Positions 1 through 8,730 are shown, numbered from the stretch's first letter. The stretch: DNA of 64,000 nucleotides from Phycisphaerales bacterium (GCA_020427395.1 JAGQON010000014.1:1-64000); one strand, 5' to 3'. Made by a program: numbers and translations. The notes: a model not told the origin generated them from the letters alone.

Positions 1-1844
1 ACTGGGTAGCTGGTATTCGGATCGAAGTTTGTCGGCTTCTGGATGAAGCCCCAGATGTCCGTTTTCCCGTCGCGTCCCTTGGCGACGAAGCGCTCGGGCG
101 GGTTCCAGCCGGCGGAGACAAGCTCGGACCAGTCGCCCTCGGCGAGCGTGGCGACCTTGGAGCCGTTGGATGTGCGCCGGAGCTCGACGACCGGGGGCAG
201 ATCGACACGCGAGTAGCGGTCGCTGTAGTACGCGCCGTCGGGTGAGAAGTCGATGTCGTGGGTGCCGTCGCCTTCGGTGAGGAGCGTGAAGCCCGAGCCG
301 TCGATGTTGACGCGGGCGTAGTGGATGTGGTACGGGTCCTGATCCTTGTCGTAGCCCATGATCCGCAGACGAAGGTCGCCGGTGGCGTGGTCGTAGGCAT
401 CGACGGCGCGCACGACCCAGTCGCCCTGGGTGATGGGGTTGATCTGCTGGCCGGTAGTGGCGTTGAAGCGGTAGAGGTGGTTGTAGCCCGAGCGTTCGGA
501 CATCCAGATGATTTCGTTGCGATCGTGGAGGATGTTGAGGTCCGTCTTGCTGGAGTAGTCGATGAAGGTGTCGCTGGTCTCTTCGATGATGATGCGGGAT
601 TCGCCGGTTCTGGCATCGACGCGCACGACGCGGAGGGTCTGGTGGCCGCGTTCGTTGTAGAGGTAGTAGAAGGCGCTCGAGTCCGGCGCCCACTCGATGC
701 GGTTGATGCTCCAGGTATCGCCGATGGGCGAGTTGTCGATCTCGATCTGTTTCGCGTTGGTCGCATCGAAGAGCACTGGCTTGGGCTGGTCAATGTCGTC
801 GCCGGGCTTGGTATAGTCAAAGGTGATCAACTCTGGTTGCAGGGTGTCTGGGGTACGATTGTCGGGGGTGGACTGCACGATATGGACCATGCGGCGCGGG
901 GCACGCTCGACGCGCTGGGCAACGAAGCGCGTCGAGTCGGGCGCCCAGCGCACTTCTGTGTACTCGATCGTGTCTTCGATCGCATCGTCTGTCATCACCA
1001 CGCGATCGTCCGACTTTACATCAACGAGCGTGATGTTGCCCTGGGTGAACTCGACGCGGTATCGACCATCGGGCGAGGTTCTGTTGCCGCGTGGTTGCGG
1101 TTGTTGATCCTGCTCGGGCTCATCGTCGGCGTGCTCCGTCGCGATGATCACACCCGGGTCCTCCGTTGCGAGATAGACGCCCAGCGTTGTCCCGCTGGTC
1201 GTGATCACGCGCCACGCGTGGCTGGTATAGGTGCCCTGACGGTGCGACTGGCCCGGCTCAAGCGTCGCGTAGGTCTTGGCGTTGCCGGAGCTATCGAGCC
1301 ACTGGAACTCCACGGGCTCGTCGTGGGCATTGAGGACGAAAACCGAAGTGCGAGGCCCACCGCCGCGTGAGCGATCCGTCTCCACCCTCGGCAGCCCGAT
1401 CTCGGCGGGGATGTCGCCCGTCTCGAGCCGACGCAGCCCGGTCGCGTCCGCGTTGACCGCCCACAGCCCCGCCTGCCCGTCGAGCGTGAACACGATCGTC
1501 AGTGCTTCACCGTCACGCTGGACGGCATCGAACCAGGTCACACGAGGCGAATCCTCGACGCCCTGCTGACGCAGCTGGGCCGCGATTTGCTCCATGTCCA
1601 GCGCCGGCGTGATCTCACCGGTCTCCAGATCGATCGTGCGCCACTCGGACGAGCCGTCGGGCAGGTCGTACTGATAGACCGGGTAGGTGGGCGTGAGCCA
1701 GCGGACACGCACCTCCGCGTTCCGCACGAGCGCATTCCAGTTGCCCGGGAGGGCGTCGGCGCGTTCGTAGTCGGCGCGGGTGCCTTGGGCGTGGGTGAGG
1801 GTGGTGAGCAGTGCGAGGACGAGGATCAGGATCGGAGTTCGCAT
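1..1844 (-). CDS. S9-type peptidase N-terminal region with VHL-beta-like insert (partial)
   Basis: The gene reads from ATG at 1844 leftwards and is cut by the window edge, leaving about 614 codons. It begins with a signal peptide (MRTPILILVLALLTTLTHAQ), so the product is exported. The rest looks like the DPP IV / prolyl-oligopeptidase beta-propeller, with repeated 'APDS' blade motifs such as VRWAPDST and IEWAPDSS. The S9 catalytic domain would lie beyond base 1. Residues about 165-235 (bases 1350-1140) resemble the beta domain of the VHL tumour suppressor: VEFQWLDSSGN, then YATLEPGQ, then QGTYTSHAWRV. It is the last visible member of a minus-strand set with the gene at 1903 and another S9 peptidase. 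No Shine-Dalgarno precedes the ATG. Confidence 0.85.
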   Translation of the reverse strand, partial: MRTPILILVLALLTTLTHAQGTRADYERADALPGNWNALVRNAEVRVRWLTPTYPVYQYDLPDGSSEWRTIDLETGEITPALDMEQIAAQLRQQGVEDSPRVTWFDAVQRDGEALTIVFTLDGQAGLWAVNADATGLRRLETGDIPAEIGLPRVETDRSRGGGPRTSVFVLNAHDEPVEFQWLDSSGNAKTYATLEPGQSHRQGTYTSHAWRVITTSGTTLGVYLATEDPGVIIATEHADDEPEQDQQPQPRGNRTSPDGRYRVEFTQGNITLVDVKSDDRVVMTDDAIEDTIEYTEVRWAPDSTRFVAQRVERAPRRMVHIVQSTPDNRTPDTLQPELITFDYTKPGDDIDQPKPVLFDATNAKQIEIDNSPIGDTWSINRIEWAPDSSAFYYLYNERGHQTLRVVRVDARTGESRIIIEETSDTFIDYSSKTDLNILHDRNEIIWMSERSGYNHLYRFNATTGQQINPITQGDWVVRAVDAYDHATGDLRLRIMGYDKDQDPYHIHYARVNIDGSGFTLLTEGDGTHDIDFSPDGAYYSDRYSRVDLPPVVELRRTSNGSKVATLAEGDWSELVSAGWNPPERFVAKGRDGKTDIWGFIQKPTNFDPNTSYP

Positions 1845-1849
1845 GCGCG

Positions 1850-1855
1850 AGTATA
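1850..1855 (-). promoter_or_regulatory. Candidate -10 hexamer, leaderless type
   Basis: TATACT on the minus strand lies 5 nt before the ATG at 1844. No Shine-Dalgarno is present and no convincing -35 is seen. Transcription would start at or next to the start codon. This is inference from spacing. Confidence 0.4.
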
Positions 1856-1902
1856 CCGAATCTCCTACTCCGGGTGCCACGGGTTGCTCAATACGAGCGA
1901 TA

Positions 1903-2427
1903 CTACAAACCACTACTCACAACTGAATCACATGCGTGACGAATCCGGCTAATGAGATCGTTTGATCCACCATTCAGGATCTGTTTCAACGCGCAGAGTT
2001 GAATTACGCGGCAAGCCTCATCGCACATCGCACGAATGAGCAGTGCCTCGGAACACACAGCCGAACGAGGTTGATCAAGAAGCAGGGTCGTCCGGACGAG
2101 CTGATTACCAATCCTGCTTACGGAGAGACGAAGTGGTTGATCAGGAAACAAAATCTCCATTTTGCCACTCTGTAGATACTCTTCGAGGTAGATTGGGAAG
2201 TATTCCCAAAACACCACGATCAAGCCCCATGAATCAGGACCGAGTATCTCCTGCCCCTGAACCATGAGACTCACATATCCTGCGATATCCGTGGAGCTTG
2301 GCTTTGCGCCTCCCACAGCTGGTTCCAAAGGCACAAATCCACCACTTGGATCCTTCAGGTTCTGTGCTATAAAAGACTTGCAAGAGACATGCACAGCAGC
2401 CTGCCATTTTTGGTGTGAATCAGTCAT
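1903..2427 (-). CDS. Hypothetical protein, coupled to upstream S9 peptidase
   Basis: This 174-codon frame starts at the ATG at 2427 that overlaps the last codons of the upstream peptidase (GATGACTGA), so it is probably translationally coupled. A longer frame begins at 2448 inside the peptidase gene. The product starts MTDSHQKWQAAVHVSCKSF, has no signal peptide and no clear membrane span, and contains a hydrophobic aromatic stretch (WGLIVVFWEYFPIYLEEYL). I recognise no family. Base composition is visibly more AT-rich than the flanking peptidase genes, which may indicate a recent insertion or weak constraint. It is called as a gene because of the overlap arrangement and because the opposite strand offers no better frame. 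Confidence 0.55.
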   Translation of the reverse strand: MTDSHQKWQAAVHVSCKSFIAQNLKDPSGGFVPLEPAVGGAKPSSTDIAGYVSLMVQGQEILGPDSWGLIVVFWEYFPIYLEEYLQSGKMEILFPDQPLRLSVSRIGNQLVRTTLLLDQPRSAVCSEALLIRAMCDEACRVIQLCALKQILNGGSNDLISRIRHACDSVVSSGL

Positions 2428-4960
2428 CGATCTGCAACCGCTCATCAAACAACTTGTGAATCCGCCGCAGCTGATCCAGCCACGAGCTCGGCTCGTGGTA
2501 GCCGTGCGGCTCGATCGGGTGCAGGGCCAGCTCCCAGTTCTCCTTCTCCAACTCGATCAGGCGCTGTGACAAACGGATGATGTCCTGTGCGACGACATTG
2601 TCGTCCTGCAGACCGTGCAGCATCAGCAGGTGGCCCTGCAGCCCCTCGGCGTGCGTGATCGGTGAGCTGCGGTCGAACGGATCGGGATCGATGTCCGGCG
2701 TATTGAGGATGTTGCTCGTGTAGCCGTGGTTGTAGTGGCGCCAGTCCGTCACACTCCGCAGCGCGGCCCCGGCCTTGAAAGTCTCGGGCTCGAGGAACAT
2801 GGCCATCAGGGTCATGAACCCGCCGTACGAGCCGCCGTAGATGCCGACGCGCTCGGGGTCCGCGTTGTAGTTCGCAGCGGCGTAGTCGATGCAGTCTTTG
2901 AAATCTTCGAGCTCGGGGTAGCCCATGTTGCGGTAGATGGCCGTGCGCCAGTCGCGCCCGTAGCCCTCCGACGCACGGAAGTCGGGCGCGATAACGACGA
3001 AGCCCTCGTCGTTGAGCAGCGAGTGCATCATGTGCTCGCGGAAGTAGTAGGTCCACTCGTAGTTGGCGTGCTGCAGGTAGCCGGCCCCGTGCGAGAAGAC
3101 GACCAGCGGGCGCGGGCCGGGGAATCGCTCCGCGTCGGGCAGGTACACCCGCGTCCAGATCGGCTGCTCGGTATGGGTCGAGGGTACGGCGACGATCTCG
3201 GGGATGGTCAGATCAACGCTGAGGAACTCATCGGTGATGGTGTGCGTGAGCTGCTTGGGCGTGGCGTCAGGGACGCTCAGGTCCTGTATGTAGAGCTCGG
3301 GCGGCAGGTTCAGGTTGGAATAGGTAAAGATCACGCTCGACTCGTCGGGCGAGAGCTCGTAACTATCAACTGTGCCTTCCATCTTGGTGATCGGCGTCAG
3401 CGCCCCGGTGGCGAGGTGGAGGCGTTCGAGCTCCTGCACACCGGGGTGCTTGCGGTTCGAGCGGTAATACACGGCCGAGCCGTCGCGGGTGAACTCGACA
3501 TTGCGCACCTCGTACCCCTCGCCCGTGAGCGCTGTCCGGGTATCGCTCTCGGGCTCGTAGCTGTAGAGACGAGCGAAGTTGGATTCTTCGGAGACATACC
3601 AGAGCGTGTCAGTGCCTGGGATGAACCCGAACTCGTTGAAGCTCCAGTTGATCCAGGCCTCGTCGCGCAGGTGGTGGGCGCAGGTCACCGTGGGGTTGCC
3701 ATCGGCATCGAGAGTCTGGGTGTCCACCAGCACGATCCAGCGGTCCTTGTTGTCGTGTGAACGCAGCATGAACGCGCCGTAACGGCCCGAATCGGACCAA
3801 CGCACGCCAAGACTCGATGCCGGGCGGGGCTTGGTGTTCTTCTTCTCTTCCTGCTTCTCCGCTTCCTTTTTCTTCTCCTGCTCAGCCTGCTCAATCGAGT
3901 CCTTGGGCTCCTCTTCGGGCTCGGCATAAAGGGCCTTGATGTCAGCCAGCGGATCATCAGTGATCGAGGGCATGGTGCTCAGATCGATCTCGATCACCTT
4001 CTCGTTGGTCAGGTCGAGCAGCGCAAAGGACACCGGGGTCTCGCTCTGCTGCCCGACCTTGGGTCGGACCGCGCGGGACGAGACGAAACCGTCCTCGGTG
4101 ACATAGTTGGGCATGGTGTCGCGCTTGTCGTCGTTGCGTCCGGTGGGCGCAGTCGCGACGAGCATGTAGCCGCCGCTGGGCGAGAGCCAGGTGCCCATCG
4201 AGCGGGTGCCCTTGCCCATGTAGAACGGCCCGGGGGTCTCGGTGGGGTCGTTGGCCTGCTGCCAGGCGTAGCGGTCGTCCTCGCGCATCGCGTCGCGTTT
4301 GTCTTCGAGCTGGATGATCTCAAAGAGCTTGCGCTGTTCCTTCTGCAGCTCGGTCCGCTTCTCGGCGTTCTTGTCGCGGTCCTTGGCGGGGTCTTCGGGG
4401 GCCTCGCTGTAGCGGATGTCGGCCGCCTGGACCTCAACAAGCCCCGAGCCGGCGACAGAGCGGATGTACCAGTTGCCGTCGCGGGTGAACGCGAGCTGCT
4501 GGTCGTTGCTCATGAACATCGCACTGCCCTCGCGATCGCTGGTGCGGGTCAGCTGGGTGGTGGTGTTGCGGGTGGTATCAAAGAGGAACAGGTCGCCGTT
4601 GTGGTTGAGCAGGCGACGGGTGCCCTTGGCGTCCCAGTCGCCGCTGGCGGTGAAGTAGGGCCCCGGGTTTTCGGGGGTGATCTTGTGGGCGAGGGGCTGA
4701 TCGCTGGCGTTGATGGTGCGGGTGAAGATCAGGTAGTCATCGCTGAAGTCGCGACCCACCCGACCCGGACGCCGGGCGCTGTAGAGGATGCCCGAGCCGT
4801 CCACAAGCCAGCGCGGGCGTTCGGGCGAGCGTGCGATCCAGTCGGGCTCCTGGCAGATGAGTTCGAGCGTGGGCGCGGTCGTCTGCTCCTGCGCGAGGGC
4901 GAGGGGGCAAAGCAGCGAGACACACGAAACGGCAAGCGCGGCGAGGGGGCGTGGATTCAT
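2420..4960 (-). CDS. S9 family prolyl oligopeptidase-like serine peptidase
   Basis: The product is an 846-residue exported peptidase. It begins with a signal peptide (MNPRPLAALAVSCVSLLCPL) and a beta-propeller domain, including a charged Lys/Glu-rich insert around residues 340-380. It ends with an alpha/beta-hydrolase domain. The nucleophile motif is GGSYGG (Ser about 711), the acid is in GLQDDNV (Asp about 786) and the histidine is in EPHGYHE (about 819), so the catalytic triad appears complete. These enzymes cleave short peptides after proline or other residues, probably in the periplasm here. The ATG at 4960 is preferred over an upstream extension because the signal peptide starts there. 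No Shine-Dalgarno is visible and a TATAGT sits 6 nt upstream. Confidence 0.92.
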   Translation of the reverse strand: MNPRPLAALAVSCVSLLCPLALAQEQTTAPTLELICQEPDWIARSPERPRWLVDGSGILYSARRPGRVGRDFSDDYLIFTRTINASDQPLAHKITPENPGPYFTASGDWDAKGTRRLLNHNGDLFLFDTTRNTTTQLTRTSDREGSAMFMSNDQQLAFTRDGNWYIRSVAGSGLVEVQAADIRYSEAPEDPAKDRDKNAEKRTELQKEQRKLFEIIQLEDKRDAMREDDRYAWQQANDPTETPGPFYMGKGTRSMGTWLSPSGGYMLVATAPTGRNDDKRDTMPNYVTEDGFVSSRAVRPKVGQQSETPVSFALLDLTNEKVIEIDLSTMPSITDDPLADIKALYAEPEEEPKDSIEQAEQEKKKEAEKQEEKKNTKPRPASSLGVRWSDSGRYGAFMLRSHDNKDRWIVLVDTQTLDADGNPTVTCAHHLRDEAWINWSFNEFGFIPGTDTLWYVSEESNFARLYSYEPESDTRTALTGEGYEVRNVEFTRDGSAVYYRSNRKHPGVQELERLHLATGALTPITKMEGTVDSYELSPDESSVIFTYSNLNLPPELYIQDLSVPDATPKQLTHTITDEFLSVDLTIPEIVAVPSTHTEQPIWTRVYLPDAERFPGPRPLVVFSHGAGYLQHANYEWTYYFREHMMHSLLNDEGFVVIAPDFRASEGYGRDWRTAIYRNMGYPELEDFKDCIDYAAANYNADPERVGIYGGSYGGFMTLMAMFLEPETFKAGAALRSVTDWRHYNHGYTSNILNTPDIDPDPFDRSSPITHAEGLQGHLLMLHGLQDDNVVAQDIIRLSQRLIELEKENWELALHPIEPHGYHEPSSWLDQLRRIHKLFDERLQIDD

Positions 4961-4966
4961 GCACAG

Positions 4967-4972
4967 ACTATA
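4967..4972 (-). promoter_or_regulatory. Candidate -10 hexamer, leaderless type
   Basis: TATAGT on the minus strand is 6 nt from the ATG at 4960. A weak TTGTGG lies 19 nt further upstream (4992-4997). There is no Shine-Dalgarno. Confidence 0.4.
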
Positions 4973-5047
4973 CACGACACGACGAAGTTCCCCACAATCT
5001 TGAGGTCCGGTCGTTATCGTTTGCGGGAAACCACCCGCGCACACCGA

Positions 5048-5053
5048 TACGCT
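5048..5053 (+). promoter_or_regulatory. Candidate -10 hexamer, leaderless type
   Basis: TACGCT is 5 nt upstream of the ATG at 5059, with no Shine-Dalgarno. The call rests only on spacing and its recurrence at other genes in this window. Confidence 0.3.
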
Positions 5054-5058
5054 TGGAT

Positions 5059-6348
5059 ATGCCCGAACCATCGACGATTTCCGCTGACCCGATCGCCCGA
5101 AATGCCCGCGAGCGAGCGGGGTCGCTCCCCAGCGCCGCTCGCCCCGAAGCGATTATGGAGTTCGTGCGCCATCGCATCAGCGAGCCGGCCCGGTTCCCCA
5201 TCCGTCCGGGGATCACGATGCTCAACAACGGCTCGTATGGGCTAACCCCCGCGGTCGTCCGCGATGCCCAGATCGAGCTGCAGCGCCGCCTTGAGGAGGA
5301 CCCTGTCCGATTCTTCAAAGCGGACCTCGAGGACTACAACGACGACACCCGCCGGGCCATCGGGGCCTTCACCCGCACCGACCCGGCCCACATCGCCCTG
5401 GTGCCCAACGGCACCTTCGCGGTGGCGACCGTGCTCAACAACCTTGATCTCGCGCCCGGCGATGAGATCCTCGTCACCGACCACGAGTACATGGCCACCT
5501 TCAACGAGCTGGCCAAGGTCAGCCGAGAGACGGGGGCCAGAGTCGTCGTCGCCAACATCCCCTTCCCCGAGGTCTCGCCCGATCAGGTGGTCGATTCGAT
5601 CATCTCTAGGATGAGCGATCGGACCCGGATCGTGCTCGTCTCGCACATCACAAGCGCTTCCGCATTGGTCATGCCAGCTAAGGAGATCGTGGCGGCAGCG
5701 AAAGAACGCGGCATCCTCACTTTCCTCGATGGTGCACACACGCCGGGGCAGATCGACCTGAACATCGGCGAGCTCGACCCCACCTGGTACGCGGCCAGCT
5801 GCCACAAGTGGCTCGCCTGCCCCAAGGGGACCGGCTTCATCTACGCCTCACCCAACCAGCACGGCGGGTTCAAGCCGATGGTGCTCTCGTGCCGGGTGCA
5901 CGAGACGCGCCCGGAGCGGGCCGCGTACCTGTGCGATTTCGATTACACGGGCACGAACGACTACACCGGGAACATGGTGATCCCCGTGGCGATCGAGCAC
6001 ATGGGCGCCCAACTGCCGGGCGGCTGGGCACAACTCCGCCAGCGGAACCACGACCTGGTGATCCGCGGCGCTGAGCACATCTGCTCCTTGCTCGGCAGCG
6101 AGCAGCGTGTGCCCGAGTCAATGATCGGCACGATGGTCAGCATCCCGATCCCCGGTCGATGCGAGCCCAGCACCCTGCTGGGCGAGGGTCTCTGGGACCG
6201 CCTGTACCTCAACCACGGTATCCAAGCACCGGTGTGGGATTTGCCGGGCGTGTGTGACCGAATGGTGCGGGTGAGTGCCCAGCTGTTCAACACAATCGAG
6301 GACTACGAACGCCTCGCCGAGGCACTGGTCGTCGAACTCAATCGCTGA
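5059..6348 (+). CDS. Class V aminotransferase, isopenicillin-N-epimerase-like
   Basis: This 429-residue PLP-dependent enzyme of fold type I resembles the CefD / cysteine-desulfurase-like class V branch. The PLP lysine is in ASCHKWLACPKG (Lys about 250). The aspartate that binds the pyridine nitrogen is in FLDGAHTPGQ (about 224), and LNNGSYGLTP near residue 56 is the typical N-terminal motif. It is cytoplasmic, with no signal peptide. The ATG at 5059 is chosen over in-frame starts further upstream because those overlap the divergent promoter region. The substrate cannot be told from sequence; racemase, desulfurase or aminotransferase activity are all possible. It is divergent from the S9 peptidase and followed by a terminator. 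Confidence 0.88.
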   Translation: MPEPSTISADPIARNARERAGSLPSAARPEAIMEFVRHRISEPARFPIRPGITMLNNGSYGLTPAVVRDAQIELQRRLEEDPVRFFKADLEDYNDDTRRAIGAFTRTDPAHIALVPNGTFAVATVLNNLDLAPGDEILVTDHEYMATFNELAKVSRETGARVVVANIPFPEVSPDQVVDSIISRMSDRTRIVLVSHITSASALVMPAKEIVAAAKERGILTFLDGAHTPGQIDLNIGELDPTWYAASCHKWLACPKGTGFIYASPNQHGGFKPMVLSCRVHETRPERAAYLCDFDYTGTNDYTGNMVIPVAIEHMGAQLPGGWAQLRQRNHDLVIRGAEHICSLLGSEQRVPESMIGTMVSIPIPGRCEPSTLLGEGLWDRLYLNHGIQAPVWDLPGVCDRMVRVSAQLFNTIEDYERLAEALVVELNR

Positions 6349-6376
6349 GCGTTTCTTTGGAGAGAGAGGCGAGCGG

Positions 6377-6410
6377 GCGGTCCGGTGGAATCGGGCCGCT
6401 TTGCGTTTTT
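6377..6410 (+). terminator. Rho-independent terminator
   Basis: An 8-bp stem with one G-U pair (GCGGTCCG 6377-6384 with CGGGCCGC 6392-6399) is followed by a T-rich run. It lies just after the class V aminotransferase. Confidence 0.65.
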
Positions 6411-6474
6411 GAAAGCGTGCGGGGCGTTGTCACACCCCGCGCGCGTGGCGGAGAAAGCTCGCACAGGTCAGGGA

Positions 6475-7242
6475 TCAGCGGCGACGGCGCAGCCCGCCCA
6501 GAAGCCCGAGCCCGAGCAGCGAGGCGGTGCCCGGTGCCGGGACGATGCTGAACGAGATGCGGTAGATCGCATCGTCCGCACCGAACTGTCGGTCGAAGGT
6601 GTAGCCGGCGGCCGTGGTCTCACCGTTGTAGATGTCCAGCTGGCTGAACCCGAACTGGACGGTGCCGTTCTCGTCGATGTGGTCGCTGTTCATCTGTCCT
6701 TCAAGGAAGGCCGAGCCGAAGAGCCCGTTGAGCTCGGAGCCGGCGTCCCAGACATCGCGTCCGTACTGGGTGATGTCGTTGATGAGCAGGTTGCCGTCGG
6801 CATCGAGCAGCTGGTACGCCGTCGCCGAGTCGTTGCCGATGAACGAGTCGTTGCTGGGGACAACCATCGAGCCGAACGAGAAGAAGCGGTTGATGGCCGG
6901 GTCGATGGTAAAGGTCGCGGTGCCGGTCGCGCCGGGGGTGAGCGGGCCGCCGCCGTTGGTCAGCACGGAGCCCAGCGTCGCGCCGGGGTCGGCGGCCGCG
7001 AAAGCAGGGAACCAATCAGAGCCCGAGCCGCCCTCGGCGATCGAGATGATCGCGGCGGAGGCGGCGGAGCCCTCGTCAAACGAGTCGTAGCTGCCGCTGT
7101 GGAAGCCCACACGGAGCGGGGCGAAGGCGACGCTGTTCTGCGGCGCAAGGTTCTCGACACTGACCTGGATCTCGACGGGGGCCGCGAGGGCACTGCCGGC
7201 GGCGAGGGCGAGGGCGCTGAGGGTGATGGTCTTGGTGTTCAT
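6475..7242 (-). CDS. Spondin-domain protein with PEP-CTERM-like sorting signal
   Basis: The 255-residue exported protein has a signal peptide (MNTKTITLSALALAAGSALA), a spondin_N-like domain and a C-terminal sorting tail. The spondin-like signs are VSVENLAPQNSVAFAPLRVG near the start, an 'AS' plus 'ISIAEGG' stretch, and the DAGSELNG motif that matches the family's acidic GTE.N signature. The tail is VPAPGTASLLGLGLLGG followed by five arginines' worth of basic end (LRRRR), as expected for an exosortase-type substrate. Translation starts at ATG 7242, preceded by AGGAGATGAG. The role is probably extracellular or cell-surface; no exosortase gene is visible in the window. Confidence 0.85.
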   Translation of the reverse strand: MNTKTITLSALALAAGSALAAPVEIQVSVENLAPQNSVAFAPLRVGFHSGSYDSFDEGSAASAAIISIAEGGSGSDWFPAFAAADPGATLGSVLTNGGGPLTPGATGTATFTIDPAINRFFSFGSMVVPSNDSFIGNDSATAYQLLDADGNLLINDITQYGRDVWDAGSELNGLFGSAFLEGQMNSDHIDENGTVQFGFSQLDIYNGETTAAGYTFDRQFGADDAIYRISFSIVPAPGTASLLGLGLLGGLRRRR

Positions 7243-7689
7243 CTCATCTCCTGTTACTGGAATGGGGACTCATTACTCCCGCTCGGGCTGAGCGGGCGCA
7301 CACGATCGCCCTCCCCGTCACACGCGGGGCATTCTCTGAGGGGCAATGCGAATACGAACCGCGCCGCACGCGCCTCCGCGTGCGTTGCGTCGTGTGCCGA
7401 TGACTCGGCACGGCCCCACTTTCTCGTTACGGGTCTACCCACCCGGCGTGGGCGATGGCGATACCATCACACGCACAGGTAAACACCCGTTTCCCTCCGC
7501 GAAGTATTCCCGACACAACGAGAAATCTTGTAACTTGATCATCTCTCGTGCGGGCGCAAGAACCACACGCCTGCCAAATACACGCAGCCCAATAGGTTGC
7601 GCACCATGACGCCCGAATGCGGGGATTCGGGCAACCCGTGCACTGTTTATGACGAAGGGGGCTCGTAGACTTGTGGGAGATACGAACTG
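7243..7689. other. Divergent intergenic region
   Basis: These 447 bases separate the spondin gene (minus) and the epimerase gene (plus). No credible coding frame is present. Besides the fold at 7340-7417, the region holds small hairpins CCCGCTC/GAGCGGG (7278-7296) and CCCCG/CGGGG near 7316-7329 on the spondin-leader side. I see no clear -35/-10 pair. Confidence 0.6.
7340..7417 (-). ncRNA. Candidate structured 5' leader of the spondin gene
   Basis: Read on the minus strand, this stretch can fold with a closing stem GGGGC/GCCCC (7413-7417 with 7340-7344). Inside are a 7-bp hairpin GTGCCGA/TCGGCAC (7411-7394) and a second arm with outer ACGA/TCGT (7393-7390 with 7357-7354) and inner GCACGCG/CGCGTGC (7383-7366). 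It ends about 100 nt before the ATG at 7242. The first hairpin is nearly the same as one in the leader at 37980. Function unknown. Confidence 0.3.
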
Positions 7690-8730
7690 ATGTCCGAACA
7701 CGCGCCACAGCATGAGACTTTGATGCGAGCACTGCAAGACCGCACCGGCGATGCGCTGCGAGATGTGGGTGTGTGCGTCACCGGCGGGGCCGGCTTCATC
7801 GGCGGGCACCTATGCGACGCGCTCATCGCCCTCGGTGCCCGCGTCACCATCATCGACGATCTCTCCAACAGTGATACTCGGAATATCGGCGACCTGATCG
7901 ATCGCGCCCCAGAGCGGGTCCGCTTTGTGCAGGGCAGCATCCTCGATCCCGATGCCCTGAGCGAGGCGATGGACGGCGCCCAGCGCGTCTTCCACCTCGC
8001 GGCCCTCGGATCGGTCCCCAAGAGTGTCGAGCAGCCCGAACGCACCTGGCTGGTGAACGCTTCGGGCACGATGCGGGTCCTCAGGGCCGCGCAGGAGGCC
8101 GGCGCGACACGCGTCATCTACTCCGCTTCGTCGAGCGCCTACGGCAACAACCCCGAGCTGCCCAAGCGGGAATCGATGGCCTCGGAGCCCGAATCGCCCT
8201 ACGCGGCCGCCAAGCTCGCGGGCGAGTCGCTCTGCCGCTCATGGGCCAAGTGCTACGGCATCGACACCGTGTGCCTGCGCTACTTCAATATCTTCGGCAC
8301 CCGCCAGGCGGCGGATTCCGCATACGCGGCCGTCATCCCCGCGTTTATCAAACGCTGGGTCAACGGTGAGGCCCCCACCATCTTCGGCGACGGCGGGCAG
8401 ACCCGCGATTTCACCCATGTGAGCAACGCCGTGCTGGCGAATCTGCTCGCGGCGACACACACCGGGGCACTGGGCGGCGAAGTCGTGAACATCGGCGCGG
8501 GTGTTCGCACGAGTGTCAATGAGCTGGCATCCAAGATCAAGTCCCGCATGGGCATCGACGGGCTCGCCCCCGAGCACGCGCCCGAGCGTGTGGGCGAGGT
8601 TCGCGATTCCGTCGCGGACATCAGCCGGGCCAAGCAGCTCATCGGCTACGAGCCCATCACCGCCCTCGACGATGGGCTCGCGACCACCGTCGACTGGTAC
8701 ACAAGCGCCCTGCGCGAGGGGATCGTGTGA
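7690..8730 (+). CDS. NAD-dependent sugar-nucleotide epimerase (GalE/WbpP-like)
   Basis: This 346-residue extended short-chain dehydrogenase has a Rossmann motif GGAGFIGGH near residue 30. The catalytic Ser region is YSASSSAYG and the YxxxK pair is in SPYAAAKLAGE. The C-terminal half contains GDGGQTRDFTHV, usual for UDP-hexose 4-epimerases, and the arrangement is closest to WbpP-type UDP-GlcNAc 4-epimerases. It would interconvert UDP-sugars for surface polysaccharide. A GGGAGA Shine-Dalgarno precedes the ATG. It overlaps the next small gene by TGATG. Substrate specificity is inference. Confidence 0.9.
   Translation: MSEHAPQHETLMRALQDRTGDALRDVGVCVTGGAGFIGGHLCDALIALGARVTIIDDLSNSDTRNIGDLIDRAPERVRFVQGSILDPDALSEAMDGAQRVFHLAALGSVPKSVEQPERTWLVNASGTMRVLRAAQEAGATRVIYSASSSAYGNNPELPKRESMASEPESPYAAAKLAGESLCRSWAKCYGIDTVCLRYFNIFGTRQAADSAYAAVIPAFIKRWVNGEAPTIFGDGGQTRDFTHVSNAVLANLLAATHTGALGGEVVNIGAGVRTSVNELASKIKSRMGIDGLAPEHAPERVGEVRDSVADISRAKQLIGYEPITALDDGLATTVDWYTSALREGIV

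Noticed and set aside
258..1370. A 370-codon plus-strand frame at the window start.
   Set aside because: It lies opposite the S9/VHL peptidase gene and its Val/Asp/Gly-rich translation is typical of antisense frames in GC-rich genes.
7465..7500. CACGCACAGGTAAAC resembles the start of the c-di-GMP-I (GEMM) riboswitch.
   Set aside because: The second conserved half (ACGCAAAGCC) and the GNRA hairpin are absent.
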